From Bacteroidota bacterium (GTDB lineage Bacteria > Bacteroidota > Bacteroidia > Bacteroidales > JAGNHN01): a stretch of 64,000 nucleotides of DNA. Made by a program: the position numbers and the translations under genes. Position 1 is the first letter of the stretch. Each line of letters starts with the position of its first letter. Location of the stretch: positions 62,001 through 126,000 of the forward strand of contig JAKLHK010000003.1 of NCBI GenBank assembly GCA_022710185.1. The letters are read 5' to 3'. Below are positions 54,903 through 64,000 of the stretch, piece after piece. The notes below the pieces were generated by a model. The model searched no databases and was not told the DNA's origin. It saw nothing but the letters and a program-made list of their open reading frames with translations.

Positions 54903-56287
54903 TTCATGAATTCCTCTACCTCACCAGGATAAATCGGTATCCTCTCCCCAATCAACCTACACCCATCGCCGGTAACCAGAAGATCATCCTCCAACCGGAT
55001 ACCCCCAAAGGTTATATAGGATTCCAACTTGGAAAAATCAATGAAGTCCTTATTGGTCCCTTCTCTCCTCCACTGTTCGATCAGGGCAGGAATGAAATAG
55101 ATTCCCGGTTCATTTGTCAACACATACCCCTCTTCCAGTTTTTTACCCAATCGGAGGTAGGCTGTCCCAAATTGTGTACTACGCCTTGTTTCATCGTCAT
55201 ACCCTACATTATTCTCCCCCAAATCCTCCATGTCATGGACATCAAGCCCCATCATATGACCAAGGCCATGAGGGAAAAACATCGCGTGGGCTCCGTTGAT
55301 CACCGCATCCGAAACATTCCCCTTCATCAGGCCAAGTTCCTTCAAACCTGATGTGATAACCCCTGCAACTGCCAGATGGACCTCCCGGTAAGCTATCCCT
55401 GGCCGGACCATACTGGTCGCTTTGTCAACGGCGTCAACAACGATCTGATAGATATCCCGCTGCTTCGGGCTGAATGTCCCACCCACAGGAAGTGTGCGTG
55501 TATTATCGCTGGCATAGTGAAGCTCACTCTCAGCTCCACAGTCTACCAGTAACAAATCCCCCTTTCTGAGGGTGTTGCTGTGGTCATGATTATGCAGGGT
55601 CTGGCCATTGCGCGTAAGGATGATCGGGAATGATACAGAACCTGCACCATGCGACAACGCGATGCCCTCGATATGTCCGGCAATTTCACGTTCAGTAATC
55701 CCCTCGCGTGCCATACGCATGGCAGCCGTGTGCATTCTGTAACCAATTGCTGCCGCCTTTTCCAGTTCATCAATTTCAAATCTATCCTTCTTGCTTCTAA
55801 GGCGAATTACTGCCTTTACCAACTCCCGCGAGGCATGTTCCCTGACCCTGTCGGGGATTAGGCCAAGCAGTCTGCCCAAAAACATTTTGGATTCAGCCCT
55901 GTAGGGAGGAAGAAAATGGATCGGTCTGCCTGTAGAAAGTGCCTGGCCAACTACTTCTTGGACATTCTGCAGCGGCGCAGTATGCTGAATCCCTGCCTTC
56001 TGTGCTAGTTCTTGCATCGAGGGCTGGGGACCCATCCAGATAATGTCATCAATTTCAACATCATTGCCGAAAATGAGATCCATGCCTTCGTCAAGGTCCA
56101 TAAAGCCCACCAAATCAGGCATATCTAGGCCAAAGAAGTACAGGAATGAACTGTCTTGCCGGAAGTGGTAACCATTGGCCGGATAATTCATAGGAGACTC
56201 TCCGTTGCCGGGGAAAATGACTACTCCGGATCCTAACATCGAACGCAGGCGATTCCTGCGACTGATATATACCTCTGCTTTGAACAT
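54884..56287 (-). CDS. pepP: Xaa-Pro aminopeptidase (aminopeptidase P, M24)
   Basis: A dinuclear-metal aminopeptidase that removes N-terminal residues before proline. 467 residues: N-terminal creatinase-like domain to ~170 and the pita-bread domain with the ligands in LLVDCGAESELHYASD (two Asp), HGLGHMMGLDVHD (His), LTNEPGIY (Glu) and FGGIRLEDD (Glu). The last residues GTTSV are encoded by a motif copy (the frame of the end therefore is unusual). A paralogue precedes it with an 8 bp gap. Confidence 0.93.
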   Translation of the reverse strand: MFKAEVYISRRNRLRSMLGSGVVIFPGNGESPMNYPANGYHFRQDSSFLYFFGLDMPDLVGFMDLDEGMDLIFGNDVEIDDIIWMGPQPSMQELAQKAGIQHTAPLQNVQEVVGQALSTGRPIHFLPPYRAESKMFLGRLLGLIPDRVREHASRELVKAVIRLRSKKDRFEIDELEKAAAIGYRMHTAAMRMAREGITEREIAGHIEGIALSHGAGSVSFPIILTRNGQTLHNHDHSNTLRKGDLLLVDCGAESELHYASDNTRTLPVGGTFSPKQRDIYQIVVDAVDKATSMVRPGIAYREVHLAVAGVITSGLKELGLMKGNVSDAVINGAHAMFFPHGLGHMMGLDVHDMEDLGENNVGYDDETRRSTQFGTAYLRLGKKLEEGYVLTNEPGIYFIPALIEQWRREGTNKDFIDFSKLESYITFGGIRLEDDLLVTGDGCRLIGERIPIYPGEVEEFMKGTTSV

Positions 56288-56295
56288 AATGGTTG

Positions 56296-57597
56296 TTATT
56301 TGGATTTTCTGTTGGATAAAATCAGGGCTTCAATTTCGTCAGCGGCACTGGGAATGCCCTCACAAAGGTCGAGAGGCGCCGTCCCTACGAGAATATCATT
56401 TTCAATTCTTATGCCGATGCCTTCTGACGGTAGATATAGTCCAGGCTCGCATGTAAGCACCATCCCTTCTTCAAGAGGCCTGTCAGGTATGACTACATCG
56501 TGGACATCCAATCCGAGATGATGGGTGACGCCATGGACCATAAATGGCTGGACCGCTTGCTGAATGCGGGAAGGGGTAGAGACGTCGTCCCTGTTGAGCA
56601 GGCCGACCCCCACCAACTCCTCCGCCATCAGCTGCCGGGCAACCTGGTTGATCTTCTCTATGGTCCCTCCAGGCACATAATGCTCCCTGAGCGCAAGCAT
56701 GACGCGATGGACTGCATTGTAGAGTTCCCGCTGTCGCGGACTGTAGCGGCCTGAAACCGGGATAGTCCTTGTGATGTCAGCCGCATAATGATACCACTCT
56801 GCACCAAAATCCATCAATAGCAGCTCCCCCTCACTGCACTCCTCCGCATTGCGGATGTAATGCAGGATGGTGGCATTCTTCCCGCTGGCCACAATGGGGG
56901 GATAGGCCGGCCCAACCGACCCCTGCCGGAGCATTTCGTGCACCAGCTCAGCCTCCACCTCATATTCGCGGATTCCAGGACGAATCATATCCAGTACTCG
57001 ATAAAACCCATCGCTGGTGATGGCAAGGGCCTGACGTAGCATGTCCAATTCGTCGGCATCTTTAACCATCCGAAGCCTGGTGACCAAAGGGGCCACCCTG
57101 CCGAAATGGTGCAGAGGGAAGCGCTCGCGCATGGCCTTTGCGAAGCGCAGGTCCCGGTAGGGAACCTCAGTGTTGAATTTCGGGTATTCGTTCAGGTTCA
57201 GCAGGATTTCTCCGGCTTCATTGACCAGTCTGGAAAGCATACCGTCCAGCTCGCCCAGGTAACGGACATTGGCGATCCCCGAAATCTCCCGGGCACGCTC
57301 AGGTGTGAGCAGAGGCCCTGACCACTGTTCTGTCACCGGGTCCGGATCGCTGATGAACAGGATCTCGCGCATGGAAGTACGGGGGTGCGAAGGAAAGATC
57401 AGCAGCACGCTTGCTTCCTGCACGATCCCGGTCAGATAGAACAAGTCACTCTGCTGATGAAATGTGTAGGGCAGGTCCCCATTGCGAGGCATCAAGTCAT
57501 TCGAATTGAAGATCGCCAACCCCCCCCCTGGAATCAGGGCAGCCAGTCGGGTCCTATTGCGGGTATGAAGACCTGCCAGGGTCAGGGACGTTCTCAT
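56296..57597 (-). CDS. Second aminopeptidase P-family enzyme (M24)
   Basis: A 433-residue paralogue of the downstream gene with the full ligand set: LLLMDFGAEWYHYAAD, HGVTHHLGLDVHD, LTCEPGLYL, GIRIEND. It may be an Xaa-Pro peptidase with a different preference. A motif copy encodes RDDVS at 336-340, between LLN and TPSRIQQ, in a region where relatives vary. A 9-G run (9 C on the plus strand, 57530-57538) lies near codon 22. A -7 box for this gene was not found. The downstream paralogue starts 8 bp later, so the pair is one transcript. Confidence 0.92.
   Translation of the reverse strand: MRTSLTLAGLHTRNRTRLAALIPGGGLAIFNSNDLMPRNGDLPYTFHQQSDLFYLTGIVQEASVLLIFPSHPRTSMREILFISDPDPVTEQWSGPLLTPERAREISGIANVRYLGELDGMLSRLVNEAGEILLNLNEYPKFNTEVPYRDLRFAKAMRERFPLHHFGRVAPLVTRLRMVKDADELDMLRQALAITSDGFYRVLDMIRPGIREYEVEAELVHEMLRQGSVGPAYPPIVASGKNATILHYIRNAEECSEGELLLMDFGAEWYHYAADITRTIPVSGRYSPRQRELYNAVHRVMLALREHYVPGGTIEKINQVARQLMAEELVGVGLLNRDDVSTPSRIQQAVQPFMVHGVTHHLGLDVHDVVIPDRPLEEGMVLTCEPGLYLPSEGIGIRIENDILVGTAPLDLCEGIPSAADEIEALILSNRKSK
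56580..56592 (-). repeat. Dispersed motif copy inside the second aminopeptidase gene
   Basis: AGGGACGACGTCT, extended to the 15-base form, with AGG as codon 336 (RDDVS). It is the last clear copy before the right end of the window. Confidence 0.88.
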
Positions 57598-57708
57598 GCA
57601 GTTATTAATATTTACCTATTTAGATGCCTTCCAAATAAAAAGGCCGATAGGCCGGGATTACACGAATACCCTATATTTGTTAGTCCCGCAAAGAAAACCA
57701 AAATCCCA

Positions 57709-57736
57709 TTGAATTCATAGTCAGATACTAACTTTG
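57709..57736 (+). promoter_or_regulatory. Promoter of the sdhCAB operon
   Basis: TAACTTTG (57729-57736) matches the -7 consensus 12 bp before the sdhC ATG. TTG (57709-57711) is 17 bp upstream, a little short. A second TATATTTG box lies at 57672-57679. Confidence 0.5.
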
Positions 57737-57748
57737 AGCGTGTGAGAT

Positions 57749-58426
57749 ATGAGCAATTCCATTCTTCGGTTTTCGTCACTGACGAAAAAGTTCATCATGG
57801 CCCTCGCCGGACTTTTTCTCATCACCTTCCTGTTTGTCCATCTGGGCATCAACCTCCTCCTACTGGTCGATGATGGAGGCGAACTCTTCAACAGAGCCGC
57901 TCATTTCATGGCCAGCAACCCCCTGATCCAATTGTTTCAATGGGTGTTGTTCGCAGGCTTCATCATTCACATGATCTATGGCATCATCCTGCAGGTCCAG
58001 AACTGGCTGGCCCGTCCTTCCCGCTATAAGGTAGAGGGATACTCCCATTTATCCCCCTTCAGCAAGTTCATGATTCACACAGCGGCCATCATCCTGCTTT
58101 TCCTTGTCATCCATCTGGTCAATTTCTTTTTCAAAGCCAAGTTCGGGCATATTGGAGAGGTAAATTACGAGGGCATGGTGCTTGAAGACATGGGTGGCCT
58201 GGTAAGGGCGCAGTTCCAGGAAACAGGGCTGGTCGTCTTCTATATCTTTGCCCTCATCATCCTGGCGTTTCACCTGCACCATGGATTTCAGTCGGCATTT
58301 CAATCGATGGGTTGGAACCATAGCCGTTACACCCCTTTTGTAAAAATCCTTTCCACCCTGATCGCGATCCTTGTCCCCCTGGGATTCATTGCGATACCGA
58401 TCTGCATTTATTTCAACCTTGCATAA
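57749..58426 (+). CDS. sdhC: Succinate dehydrogenase cytochrome b subunit
   Basis: The membrane anchor of complex II, ~225 residues, with five helices and conserved His residues (for example in [26 protein letters not shown]) for two b hemes. This is the single-subunit, diheme type typical of Bacteroidota, so no sdhD is expected and none is present. sdhA follows after 19 bp and sdhB after that. Confidence 0.93.
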   Translation: MSNSILRFSSLTKKFIMALAGLFLITFLFVHLGINLLLLVDDGGELFNRAAHFMASNPLIQLFQWVLFAGFIIHMIYGIILQVQNWLARPSRYKVEGYSHLSPFSKFMIHTAAIILLFLVIHLVNFFFKAKFGHIGEVNYEGMVLEDMGGLVRAQFQETGLVVFYIFALIILAFHLHHGFQSAFQSMGWNHSRYTPFVKILSTLIAILVPLGFIAIPICIYFNLA

Positions 58427-58445
58427 TTCCCGAAAGCATACTGAT

Positions 58446-60383
58446 ATGACCACATTGGATCCGAGAATACCGGAGGGCCCGCTGGCCCAAAAATGGACCA
58501 ACTTCAAGGCCAAGGCAAAGCTCGTGAACCCGGCGAACAAGCGTCGCCTGGATATTATTATCGTGGGTACCGGCCTGGGGGGAGCTTCTGCAGCTGCCAG
58601 CCTGGCTGAAATGGGATACAACGTCAAGGCCTTCTGCTATCAGGACAGTCCACGCCGGGCACACAGCATCGCCGCACAAGGAGGCATCAATGCCGCCAAG
58701 AACTATCCCAATGACGGGGACAGCATTTACCGCCTGTTCTACGACACCATCAAGGGCGGGGACTACCGTTCGCGCGAAGCCAATGTTTATCGGTTGGCGG
58801 AGGTGAGCAACAACATCATAGACCAGTGTGTGGCTCAGGGAGTTCCGTTTGCCCGGGAATATGGGGGTTACCTCGATAACCGGTCCTTCGGCGGAGCCCA
58901 GGTGTCTCGAACCTTTTATGCCCGCGGTCAAACAGGTCAGCAGCTCCTGCTCGGGGCATATGCCGGACTGAGCAAGATGGTATCCAAGGGTAAGGTCCAG
59001 CTATTCACACGCAGGGATATGCTCGACCTGGTGATCGTGGACGGCAAGGCACGCGGAATCATTGTGCGCAACCTGGTGACGGGGGAAATTGAAAGGCACT
59101 CGGCCCATGCGGTCGTTCTGGCCAGCGGAGGATACGGCAACGTGTATTACCTCTCCACCTATGCCATGGGTGCCAACGCCAACCCCGCCTGGGTGGCCCA
59201 TAGGCGGGGCGCCTTCATGGCCAACCCATCCTTTGTACAGATTCACCCCACCTGTATGCCCGTGCATGGGGAGTTTCAGTCGAAGCTCACGCTGATGAGC
59301 GAAAGCCTGCGCAATGACGGTCGCATCTGGGTGCCCCGGAAAATAGAGGACGCCCGCAAACTGCAGGAAGGCAAGATCAAGGCGAACGATATCCTGGAAG
59401 AAGACCGCGATTACTATCTCGAAAGGCGTTACCCTGCTTTCGGAAACCTGGTGCCCAGGGACGTCGCCTCCAGGGCCGCCAAGGAACGCTGCGATGCGGG
59501 GTTCGGGGTAAACGAAACCGGTCTGGCCGTATTCCTTGACTTCTCCGATGCCATCCGGCGCCTGGGGCGCAAAGCCATCGAGGAAAAGTACGGTAACCTC
59601 TTCGAGATGTACCAGAAGATCAACGACGAAGACCCCTACGAAACACCCATGATGATCTACCCGGCTATACATTATGCCATGGGCGGGCTTTGGGTCGACT
59701 ATTCCCTTATGACTACAGTGCCTGGGCTTTTTGCCATCGGCGAGTGCAATTTCTCCGACCATGGCGCCAACCGACTGGGAGCCTCGGCCCTGATGCAAGG
59801 CCTGGCCGACGGTTATTTCGTCCTCCCTTATACCATCAGTGATTACCTGGCAGACCAGATCCAGGTTCCCCGGTTCAGTAATGAGCTTCCGGAGTTCAAG
59901 GCAGCCGAAGACGGCGTCAGGGCCCGACTCGACAGGATCATGGCCATACAGGGCAAGCAAACTGTGGAGACGTTCCACAAGCGACTGGGCCGGATTATGT
60001 GGGATTATTGCGGGATGTCGAGAAATGAAGCGGGGCTGACCAAAGCCCTGGGGATGGTACAGGAGCTACAGCAAGAGTTCTGGAGCGATGTTAAGGTCCC
60101 CGGTGGACCAGGGGAGTTCAATGCGGAGCTGGAAAAAGCCGGCAGGGTAGCCGAGTTCATGGAACTGGGAGAGCTCATCATCCGCGATGCCCTCAACCGT
60201 CGCGAATCCTGCGGAGGACATTTCCGCGAAGAATCACAGACTGAAGAAGGGGAGGCCAAGCGTGACGATGACAACTTCACCTACGTGGCCGCCTGGGAAT
60301 ATATGCCCGGAAATGCACCCCGGATGCATAAGGAACCGCTCCAGTTTGAAGTGGTCCAGTTGATCCAGCGCAATTACAAATAA
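58446..60383 (+). CDS. sdhA: Succinate dehydrogenase / fumarate reductase flavoprotein subunit
   Basis: The FAD-binding catalytic subunit, 645 residues from ATG 58446 ([17 protein letters not shown]). Dinucleotide fold [21 protein letters not shown]-linked His in [15 protein letters not shown], active-site block [20 protein letters not shown], and [17 protein letters not shown]. The N-terminal extension and lack of the E. coli type C-terminal features fit the Bacteroidota/epsilon-type enzyme, which can act as succinate dehydrogenase or fumarate reductase. An earlier in-frame ATG at 58371 lies inside sdhC and is not used. Confidence 0.96.
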   Translation: MTTLDPRIPEGPLAQKWTNFKAKAKLVNPANKRRLDIIIVGTGLGGASAAASLAEMGYNVKAFCYQDSPRRAHSIAAQGGINAAKNYPNDGDSIYRLFYDTIKGGDYRSREANVYRLAEVSNNIIDQCVAQGVPFAREYGGYLDNRSFGGAQVSRTFYARGQTGQQLLLGAYAGLSKMVSKGKVQLFTRRDMLDLVIVDGKARGIIVRNLVTGEIERHSAHAVVLASGGYGNVYYLSTYAMGANANPAWVAHRRGAFMANPSFVQIHPTCMPVHGEFQSKLTLMSESLRNDGRIWVPRKIEDARKLQEGKIKANDILEEDRDYYLERRYPAFGNLVPRDVASRAAKERCDAGFGVNETGLAVFLDFSDAIRRLGRKAIEEKYGNLFEMYQKINDEDPYETPMMIYPAIHYAMGGLWVDYSLMTTVPGLFAIGECNFSDHGANRLGASALMQGLADGYFVLPYTISDYLADQIQVPRFSNELPEFKAAEDGVRARLDRIMAIQGKQTVETFHKRLGRIMWDYCGMSRNEAGLTKALGMVQELQQEFWSDVKVPGGPGEFNAELEKAGRVAEFMELGELIIRDALNRRESCGGHFREESQTEEGEAKRDDDNFTYVAAWEYMPGNAPRMHKEPLQFEVVQLIQRNYK

Positions 60384-60426
60384 CGGCCCGTGGCCCAGTG
60401 ACAGCCCGGCACAAACCCAGACAGAT

Positions 60427-61176
60427 ATGGATTTCAAACTCAAGATATGGCGCCAGAAGAGCGCCGCGGTCAAAGGAAGGTTCGAAACCTACAAGGTAAG
60501 CGGGATCACCGGCGGCACCTCATTTCTCGAAATGCTGGACGTGCTCAATGAAGAGCTTATCGCAAAAGGAGAGGAGCCTGTTGCCTTTGACCACGACTGC
60601 CGTGAAGGAATATGCGGTACCTGCAGTCTTTACATCAATGGCAGGCCTCATGGCCCCGACGACAGGGTATGTACATGCCAGCTTTTCATGCGCAGATTCA
60701 AGGATGGAGACACCATCATCATAGAGCCTTTCAGGGCCCGCCCCTTTCCCGTGCTACGCGACCTGGTGGTGGACCGCAGCTCTTTCGACAAGATCATCCA
60801 GGCCGGGGGATTCATCAGCGCAAGCACCGGCAATGCTCCTGACGCCAACGCGATACCCATTCCCAAACGCAATGCCGACAAAGCCTTCGACGCTGCCGCT
60901 TGTATCGGGTGCGGAGCCTGTGTGGCCGCGTGCAAGAATGCCTCTGCCATGCTCTTTGTCTCTGCCAAGGTTTCGCACTTCGCCTTACTGCCCCAGGGCA
61001 AGGTGGAAGCCAGGGAAAGGGTGCAGAAAATGGTGGCTAAAATGGATGAGCTTGGCTTCGGCAACTGCACGAATACATACGCCTGCGAGGCGGAATGCCC
61101 CAAGGGAATATCCGTCGAGAATATTGCACGGATGAACCGTGAATTCCTCAGCGCCAAACTGGTGACAGACAAGTAA
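60427..61176 (+). CDS. sdhB: Succinate dehydrogenase / fumarate reductase iron-sulfur subunit
   Basis: The electron-transfer subunit, 249 residues. 2Fe-2S ligands in [12 protein letters not shown] and VCTC; 4Fe-4S and 3Fe-4S ligands in [15 protein letters not shown] and CEAECPKGI. It completes the sdhCAB operon (43 bp after sdhA). A terminator follows at 61201. Confidence 0.96.
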   Translation: MDFKLKIWRQKSAAVKGRFETYKVSGITGGTSFLEMLDVLNEELIAKGEEPVAFDHDCREGICGTCSLYINGRPHGPDDRVCTCQLFMRRFKDGDTIIIEPFRARPFPVLRDLVVDRSSFDKIIQAGGFISASTGNAPDANAIPIPKRNADKAFDAAACIGCGACVAACKNASAMLFVSAKVSHFALLPQGKVEARERVQKMVAKMDELGFGNCTNTYACEAECPKGISVENIARMNREFLSAKLVTDK

Positions 61177-61200
61177 CAGCCCATCAAGCCCGGATAGTTC

Positions 61201-61234
61201 AGAGGCCTTGTCCCAGAAGGGAAAGGCCTCTTTT
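61201..61234 (+). terminator. Terminator of the sdhCAB operon
   Basis: AGAGGCCTT and AAGGCCTCT form a 9-bp stem around a 13-nt loop, ending in TTTT, 24 bp after sdhB. Confidence 0.85.
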
Positions 61235-61256
61235 ACGCCCTCGTGGGCATTATTGG

Positions 61257-61264
61257 TATCTTTG
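61257..61264 (+). promoter_or_regulatory. -7 box for holB
   Basis: TATCTTTG matches TAnnTTTG, 19 bp before the ATG at 61284. No strong TTG is seen upstream. Confidence 0.5.
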
Positions 61265-61283
61265 AGCATTGTATGGTATTGCC

Positions 61284-62444
61284 ATGAGATTTCAGGAGAT
61301 CATAGGGCAGAATGAGTTGAAAGAGAAGCTGGTACGTACTATACGATCAGGGAGGATCAGTCATGCCCAACTGTTTTTCGGACCGGAAGGCAGCGGGGCC
61401 CTGGCCCTGGCCCTGGCCTATGCCCGCTTCCTGCACTGCAGTTCCCCCCTTCCTGCCCCCGCAGCAGGCGGCTCTGCGGATGCCTGTGGACAATGCCCTT
61501 CCTGTCAGAAGTACCATAAACTGGTCCACCCTGACCTCCACTTTATTTTCCCTGTAGCCGGAACCCCGCAGGTGCCGAAGAACCCCGTTAGCAAGAACTT
61601 TTATGATAAATGGCGTGATTTCGTGCTGAATACCCGGGGATATGGTAGCCTTATCGACTGGTACAACCACATCGGCATCGACCGCAAGCAAGGGCTCATC
61701 AATGCCGAGGATGCCAGTGAGATTCTGAAAACCCTCAGCTACAAGTCATTCCAGGGGGGATATAAGATTATGGTCATCTGGATGGTGGAGAAGCTATTTC
61801 ATGCGGCAGCACCCAAACTCCTCAAGGTGCTGGAGGAACCACCGGACCGAACGCTATTCCTTCTGGTCACCGAAAACCCAGATCAGATTATCCGGACCAT
61901 ACAATCCAGAACCCAGCTGGTGAAGGTCCTACCTATCGCGGATCCCGACATGAACCAGGCCTTGGCTCGCATTGAGAATCCAGGCCAGGTCAGGATTGCA
62001 GATGTGGTTCGCATGGCCCAGGGCAATTATCGCGAAGCCCTGAGGCTCTTCGGGCAGGACAACCCTGACAAGGAGCTCTTTGAGCGTTTCAGGCAATGGA
62101 TGAGGTTGTGTTTTCAGAACAAAGCTCAGGACCTGCTGGATCTGGTGAGGGTGATGGCATCTGAAGGCAGGGAAGCCCAGAAACAGTTTCTGTCGTATTC
62201 CCTTCGCATGGTGCGGGAAAGCCTGCTGCTGGGTGTCCGGGGGGAAGCTTTGAGCAAGTTAACCGCGGAGGAGCTCGACTTTGTCCGTAACTTTTCACCC
62301 TACGTCAACCCTGCCAACGGTCCGGCCTTTGCCCAGGCCCTGGAAGAAGCCATACAGCACACCGAGCGCAATGCCAATGCCGGAATACTCTTCACCAATC
62401 TGTCGCTCAGGTTCAGTGCGCTGCTCAAGGTAAAGGCCGCCTGA
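61284..62444 (+). CDS. holB: DNA polymerase III subunit delta'
   Basis: A clamp-loader subunit, ~386 residues from ATG 61284 (MRFQEIIGQNELKEKL). It has the AAA+ fold with a degenerate P-loop (FGPEGSGALALA, lacking the catalytic Lys, as expected for this subunit) and a zinc-binding group in ADACGQCPSCQ with the preceding Cys of FLHC. Sensor and arginine-finger-like block: KLLKVLEEPP and QSRTQ. It lies in a holB-ricT-gldH group. A -7 box precedes it. Confidence 0.93.
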   Translation: MRFQEIIGQNELKEKLVRTIRSGRISHAQLFFGPEGSGALALALAYARFLHCSSPLPAPAAGGSADACGQCPSCQKYHKLVHPDLHFIFPVAGTPQVPKNPVSKNFYDKWRDFVLNTRGYGSLIDWYNHIGIDRKQGLINAEDASEILKTLSYKSFQGGYKIMVIWMVEKLFHAAAPKLLKVLEEPPDRTLFLLVTENPDQIIRTIQSRTQLVKVLPIADPDMNQALARIENPGQVRIADVVRMAQGNYREALRLFGQDNPDKELFERFRQWMRLCFQNKAQDLLDLVRVMASEGREAQKQFLSYSLRMVRESLLLGVRGEALSKLTAEELDFVRNFSPYVNPANGPAFAQALEEAIQHTERNANAGILFTNLSLRFSALLKVKAA

Positions 62445-62459
62445 TCGGCGGTGTTTTCT

Positions 62460-62467
62460 TAACTTTG
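62460..62467 (+). promoter_or_regulatory. Possible -7 box for ricT
   Basis: TAACTTTG matches TAnnTTTG, 15 bp before the ATG at 62483, which it supports over the TTG at 62465. No TTG is seen upstream. Confidence 0.45.
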
Positions 62468-62482
62468 TTCCAAGGAAATCCA

Positions 62483-63601
62483 ATGGAAGAAGACAGATCC
62501 CAACATATAGATTATAACGAAGGCCCATACCTCAGCCGGGGTTGTTGCGGTGCACCCTCTTCCGATGAGCATCAGCAGTATTCCTGCGACCTGAAATGTG
62601 CCAAGCTGAGCTCCTGGGATTGGCTTAAAGACCTCCCGGTATCTCCCTATTCCCAGGATCAGCACATCGTTGAGGTCCGGTTCAAGAACAACCGCAAGGA
62701 ATATTATCTGTCACCGGATAATCAGCCATGCACCTCAGGAGATATCGTGGCAGTGGAAGGGAGCCCGGGCCATGATATAGGCATCGTGAGCCTGACCGGT
62801 CCGCTGGCTGTCATCCAGATGCAGCGCAAAGGCATTAAGATTGAGGGAGAGGGCCTGAGGAAGATCTATCGCAAGGCGCGAGGCACCGACATCGAGAAGT
62901 GGAACCTCGCGATCAGTCGTGAGGAGCCGGCCAAGATCAGGACGCGGCAGATCGCTGCTGAGCTGGGACTGCAGATGAAGGTGAACGATGTGGAGTTCCA
63001 GGGCGATAATTCCAAAGCCATCTTTTTCTACACGGCAGATGAGCGGGTGGACTTTCGCATGCTGATCAAACGGCTGGCAGAGGAGTTTCACGTCAGGGTA
63101 GAGATGCGCCAGATCGGCGTACGACAGGAAGCCAGCCGTCTGGGCGGCATTGGCTCCTGTGGCAGGGAGCTGTGCTGCTCCACCTGGCTTTCCGATTTTC
63201 GTTCGGTTACTACCCAGAGCGCCAGGATACAACAGCTTTCCCTGAACCCCCAGAAGCTGGCAGGGCAGTGCGGTAAGCTGAAGTGCTGCCTTAACTATGA
63301 GGTCGACATATACAAGGACGCCATTCGTGACCTTCCCAATGCAGACGTCGTCCTTAAGACTAAAAAGGGAGATGCCGGTTTCCAGAAGGCGGATGTATTC
63401 AAGCGCATCGTCTGGTATGCTTATGTTAACGATGAATCCAACTTCCTGGCTATCCCCGTGGATAAGGTAAAGGAAATCATCGAAATGAACCGGCGTAGGG
63501 AATTCCCCGAGAAACTGGAAGACTATGCCCTCAAGCTGGAGAAGAAGACCGAGTTTAATACCGTCCTTGAAGAGGGTGACCTCACACGATTCGATGATTG
63601 A
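62483..63601 (+). CDS. ricT: PSP1-domain protein RicT (YaaT-like)
   Basis: A ~372-residue PSP1-domain protein; in Bacillus, RicT acts with RicA and RicF on RNase Y. Conserved blocks: SPYSQDQHIVEVRFKNNRKE, EFQGDNSKAIFFYTADERVDF, and the cysteine groups GSCGRELCCSTWL and GKLKCCLNYE that hold an iron-sulfur cluster in the Bacillus complex. It is longer at the N-terminus than the Bacillus protein, with four additional cysteines (RGCC, CDLKC). A degenerate motif copy (AGACGTCGTCCTT, 63343-63355) lies in the ADVVLKT segment. The start of gldH overlaps its end by 8 bp. Confidence 0.9.
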   Translation: MEEDRSQHIDYNEGPYLSRGCCGAPSSDEHQQYSCDLKCAKLSSWDWLKDLPVSPYSQDQHIVEVRFKNNRKEYYLSPDNQPCTSGDIVAVEGSPGHDIGIVSLTGPLAVIQMQRKGIKIEGEGLRKIYRKARGTDIEKWNLAISREEPAKIRTRQIAAELGLQMKVNDVEFQGDNSKAIFFYTADERVDFRMLIKRLAEEFHVRVEMRQIGVRQEASRLGGIGSCGRELCCSTWLSDFRSVTTQSARIQQLSLNPQKLAGQCGKLKCCLNYEVDIYKDAIRDLPNADVVLKTKKGDAGFQKADVFKRIVWYAYVNDESNFLAIPVDKVKEIIEMNRRREFPEKLEDYALKLEKKTEFNTVLEEGDLTRFDD

Positions 63602-64000
63602 TTGGGGGATTGGACATAGCATAAGGACGGTGGGCCTGTTCCTGCTGGGCTCGGTCCTTTTCCTTGCCTGTGACGATGCCCTGATCGTCAACCAGGTGCA
63701 GGAATTTCCATCCGAAGTGTGGTCGGAAAAGGATACCCTCTCCTTTCCTTTCCATATTGAAGATACCCTCAGGCCCTATGATATATACCTTACGATGAGG
63801 CATACACAAGCCTACCCCTATATGAACCTGTTCCTGTTCGTAGGCACCGAGTTCCCAGGGCAGGCCTACCGGCGCGATACCATTGAGTTCGTTCTGGCCG
63901 GCAAGGATGGCACCTGGCTGGGGGAAGGCTTCGGTAGGCTGAGGTATAACGGTTTTTTGGTCAGGAAAGCCTTGGTTTTCCCTGACACCGGTACCTACAG
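63594..64000 (+). CDS. gldH: Gliding-motility lipoprotein GldH (3' end outside window)
   Basis: GldH is an outer-membrane lipoprotein of the Flavobacterium gliding apparatus and is also found in non-gliding Bacteroidota. From ATG 63594 the first ~136 residues are visible: a lipoprotein signal ending LFLAC, then EFPSEVWSEKDTLSFPF, MRHTQAYPYMNLFLFVG and LAGKDGTWLGEGFG, the family's conserved strands. The ATG lies within the end of ricT (8 bp overlap), suggesting translational coupling. In Bacteroidota I recall a penicillin-binding protein following gldH, but that is outside the window. Confidence 0.9.
   Translation, partial: MIDWGIGHSIRTVGLFLLGSVLFLACDDALIVNQVQEFPSEVWSEKDTLSFPFHIEDTLRPYDIYLTMRHTQAYPYMNLFLFVGTEFPGQAYRRDTIEFVLAGKDGTWLGEGFGRLRYNGFLVRKALVFPDTGTY

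Noticed and set aside
63343-63355. A 30th motif copy in ricT (AGACGTCGTCCTT)
   Set aside because: One of the three conserved C bases near the end is T; it may be chance or a decayed copy, so it is not counted.

Overview
The window is chromosomal DNA from a member of the Bacteroidota. The evidence is type IX secretion sorting domains of both the A and B kind, a gliding-type GldH lipoprotein at the right edge, a DUF5689 lipoprotein paired with a TonB-dependent receptor, a Porphyromonas-like dihydroorotase, the three-gene succinate dehydrogenase, weak or absent Shine-Dalgarno sites, and many TAnnTTTG -7 promoter boxes. I cannot place it below phylum. By eye the first 30 kb is GC-rich for this phylum and about 45-56 kb is clearly more AT-rich.

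Layout. 0-8 kb: end of a TPR-like protein; a minus-strand run (MsbA-like ABC exporter, M20 amidohydrolase, small barrel protein, mtnA); rbfA with a LolC/E-like permease; small membrane and VOC proteins. 8-12 kb: a gingipain-family (C25) protease exported by T9SS. 12-16 kb, minus: RND/MMPL transporter, rfbA, polyprenyl synthase. 16-19 kb: 2-hydroxyacid dehydrogenase and a pyrophosphate-type phosphofructokinase. 19-23 kb: a 1410-residue T9SS surface protein with a dockerin-like segment. 23-29 kb: aspartokinase (minus), fructose-1,6-bisphosphatase and mfd. 29-38 kb, minus: a compact run of five secreted or surface proteins. 38-43 kb: an exported nuclease/phosphatase divergent from a TonB receptor and a DUF5689 lipoprotein. 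43-49 kb: GT2 glycosyltransferase, dihydroorotase, a MORN-type lipoprotein, S4 protein, der, era. 49-54 kb: initiator tRNA-Met, a RAYT-like Y1 transposase, cyclase-family hydrolase, aldo/keto reductase, a T9SS type B protein. 54-57.6 kb, minus: alpha/beta hydrolase and two M24 aminopeptidase P paralogues. 57.7-64 kb: sdhCAB, holB, ricT and gldH (cut by the window end).

The most unusual feature is not a gene. A 13-15 base motif, AGGGACGACGTCT or its complement AGACGTCGTCCCT, occurs 29 times between 12.6 and 56.6 kb. Between genes it forms tandem arrays (18-28 bp period), inverted pairs and a perfect transcription terminator. Inside genes it is always in an open frame. A 15-mer form encodes the same peptide RDDVS in four unrelated enzymes (polyprenyl synthase, aspartokinase, dihydroorotase, aminopeptidase P). 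The motif's core folds as a 5-bp stem with a 3-nt loop. Candidate explanations are a REP-like element mobilised by a RAYT transposase (one is encoded at 49.3 kb, just after a copy), a DNA-uptake-type signal, or a binding site of a chromosome-organising or restriction-modification protein. The sequence alone does not decide between them.
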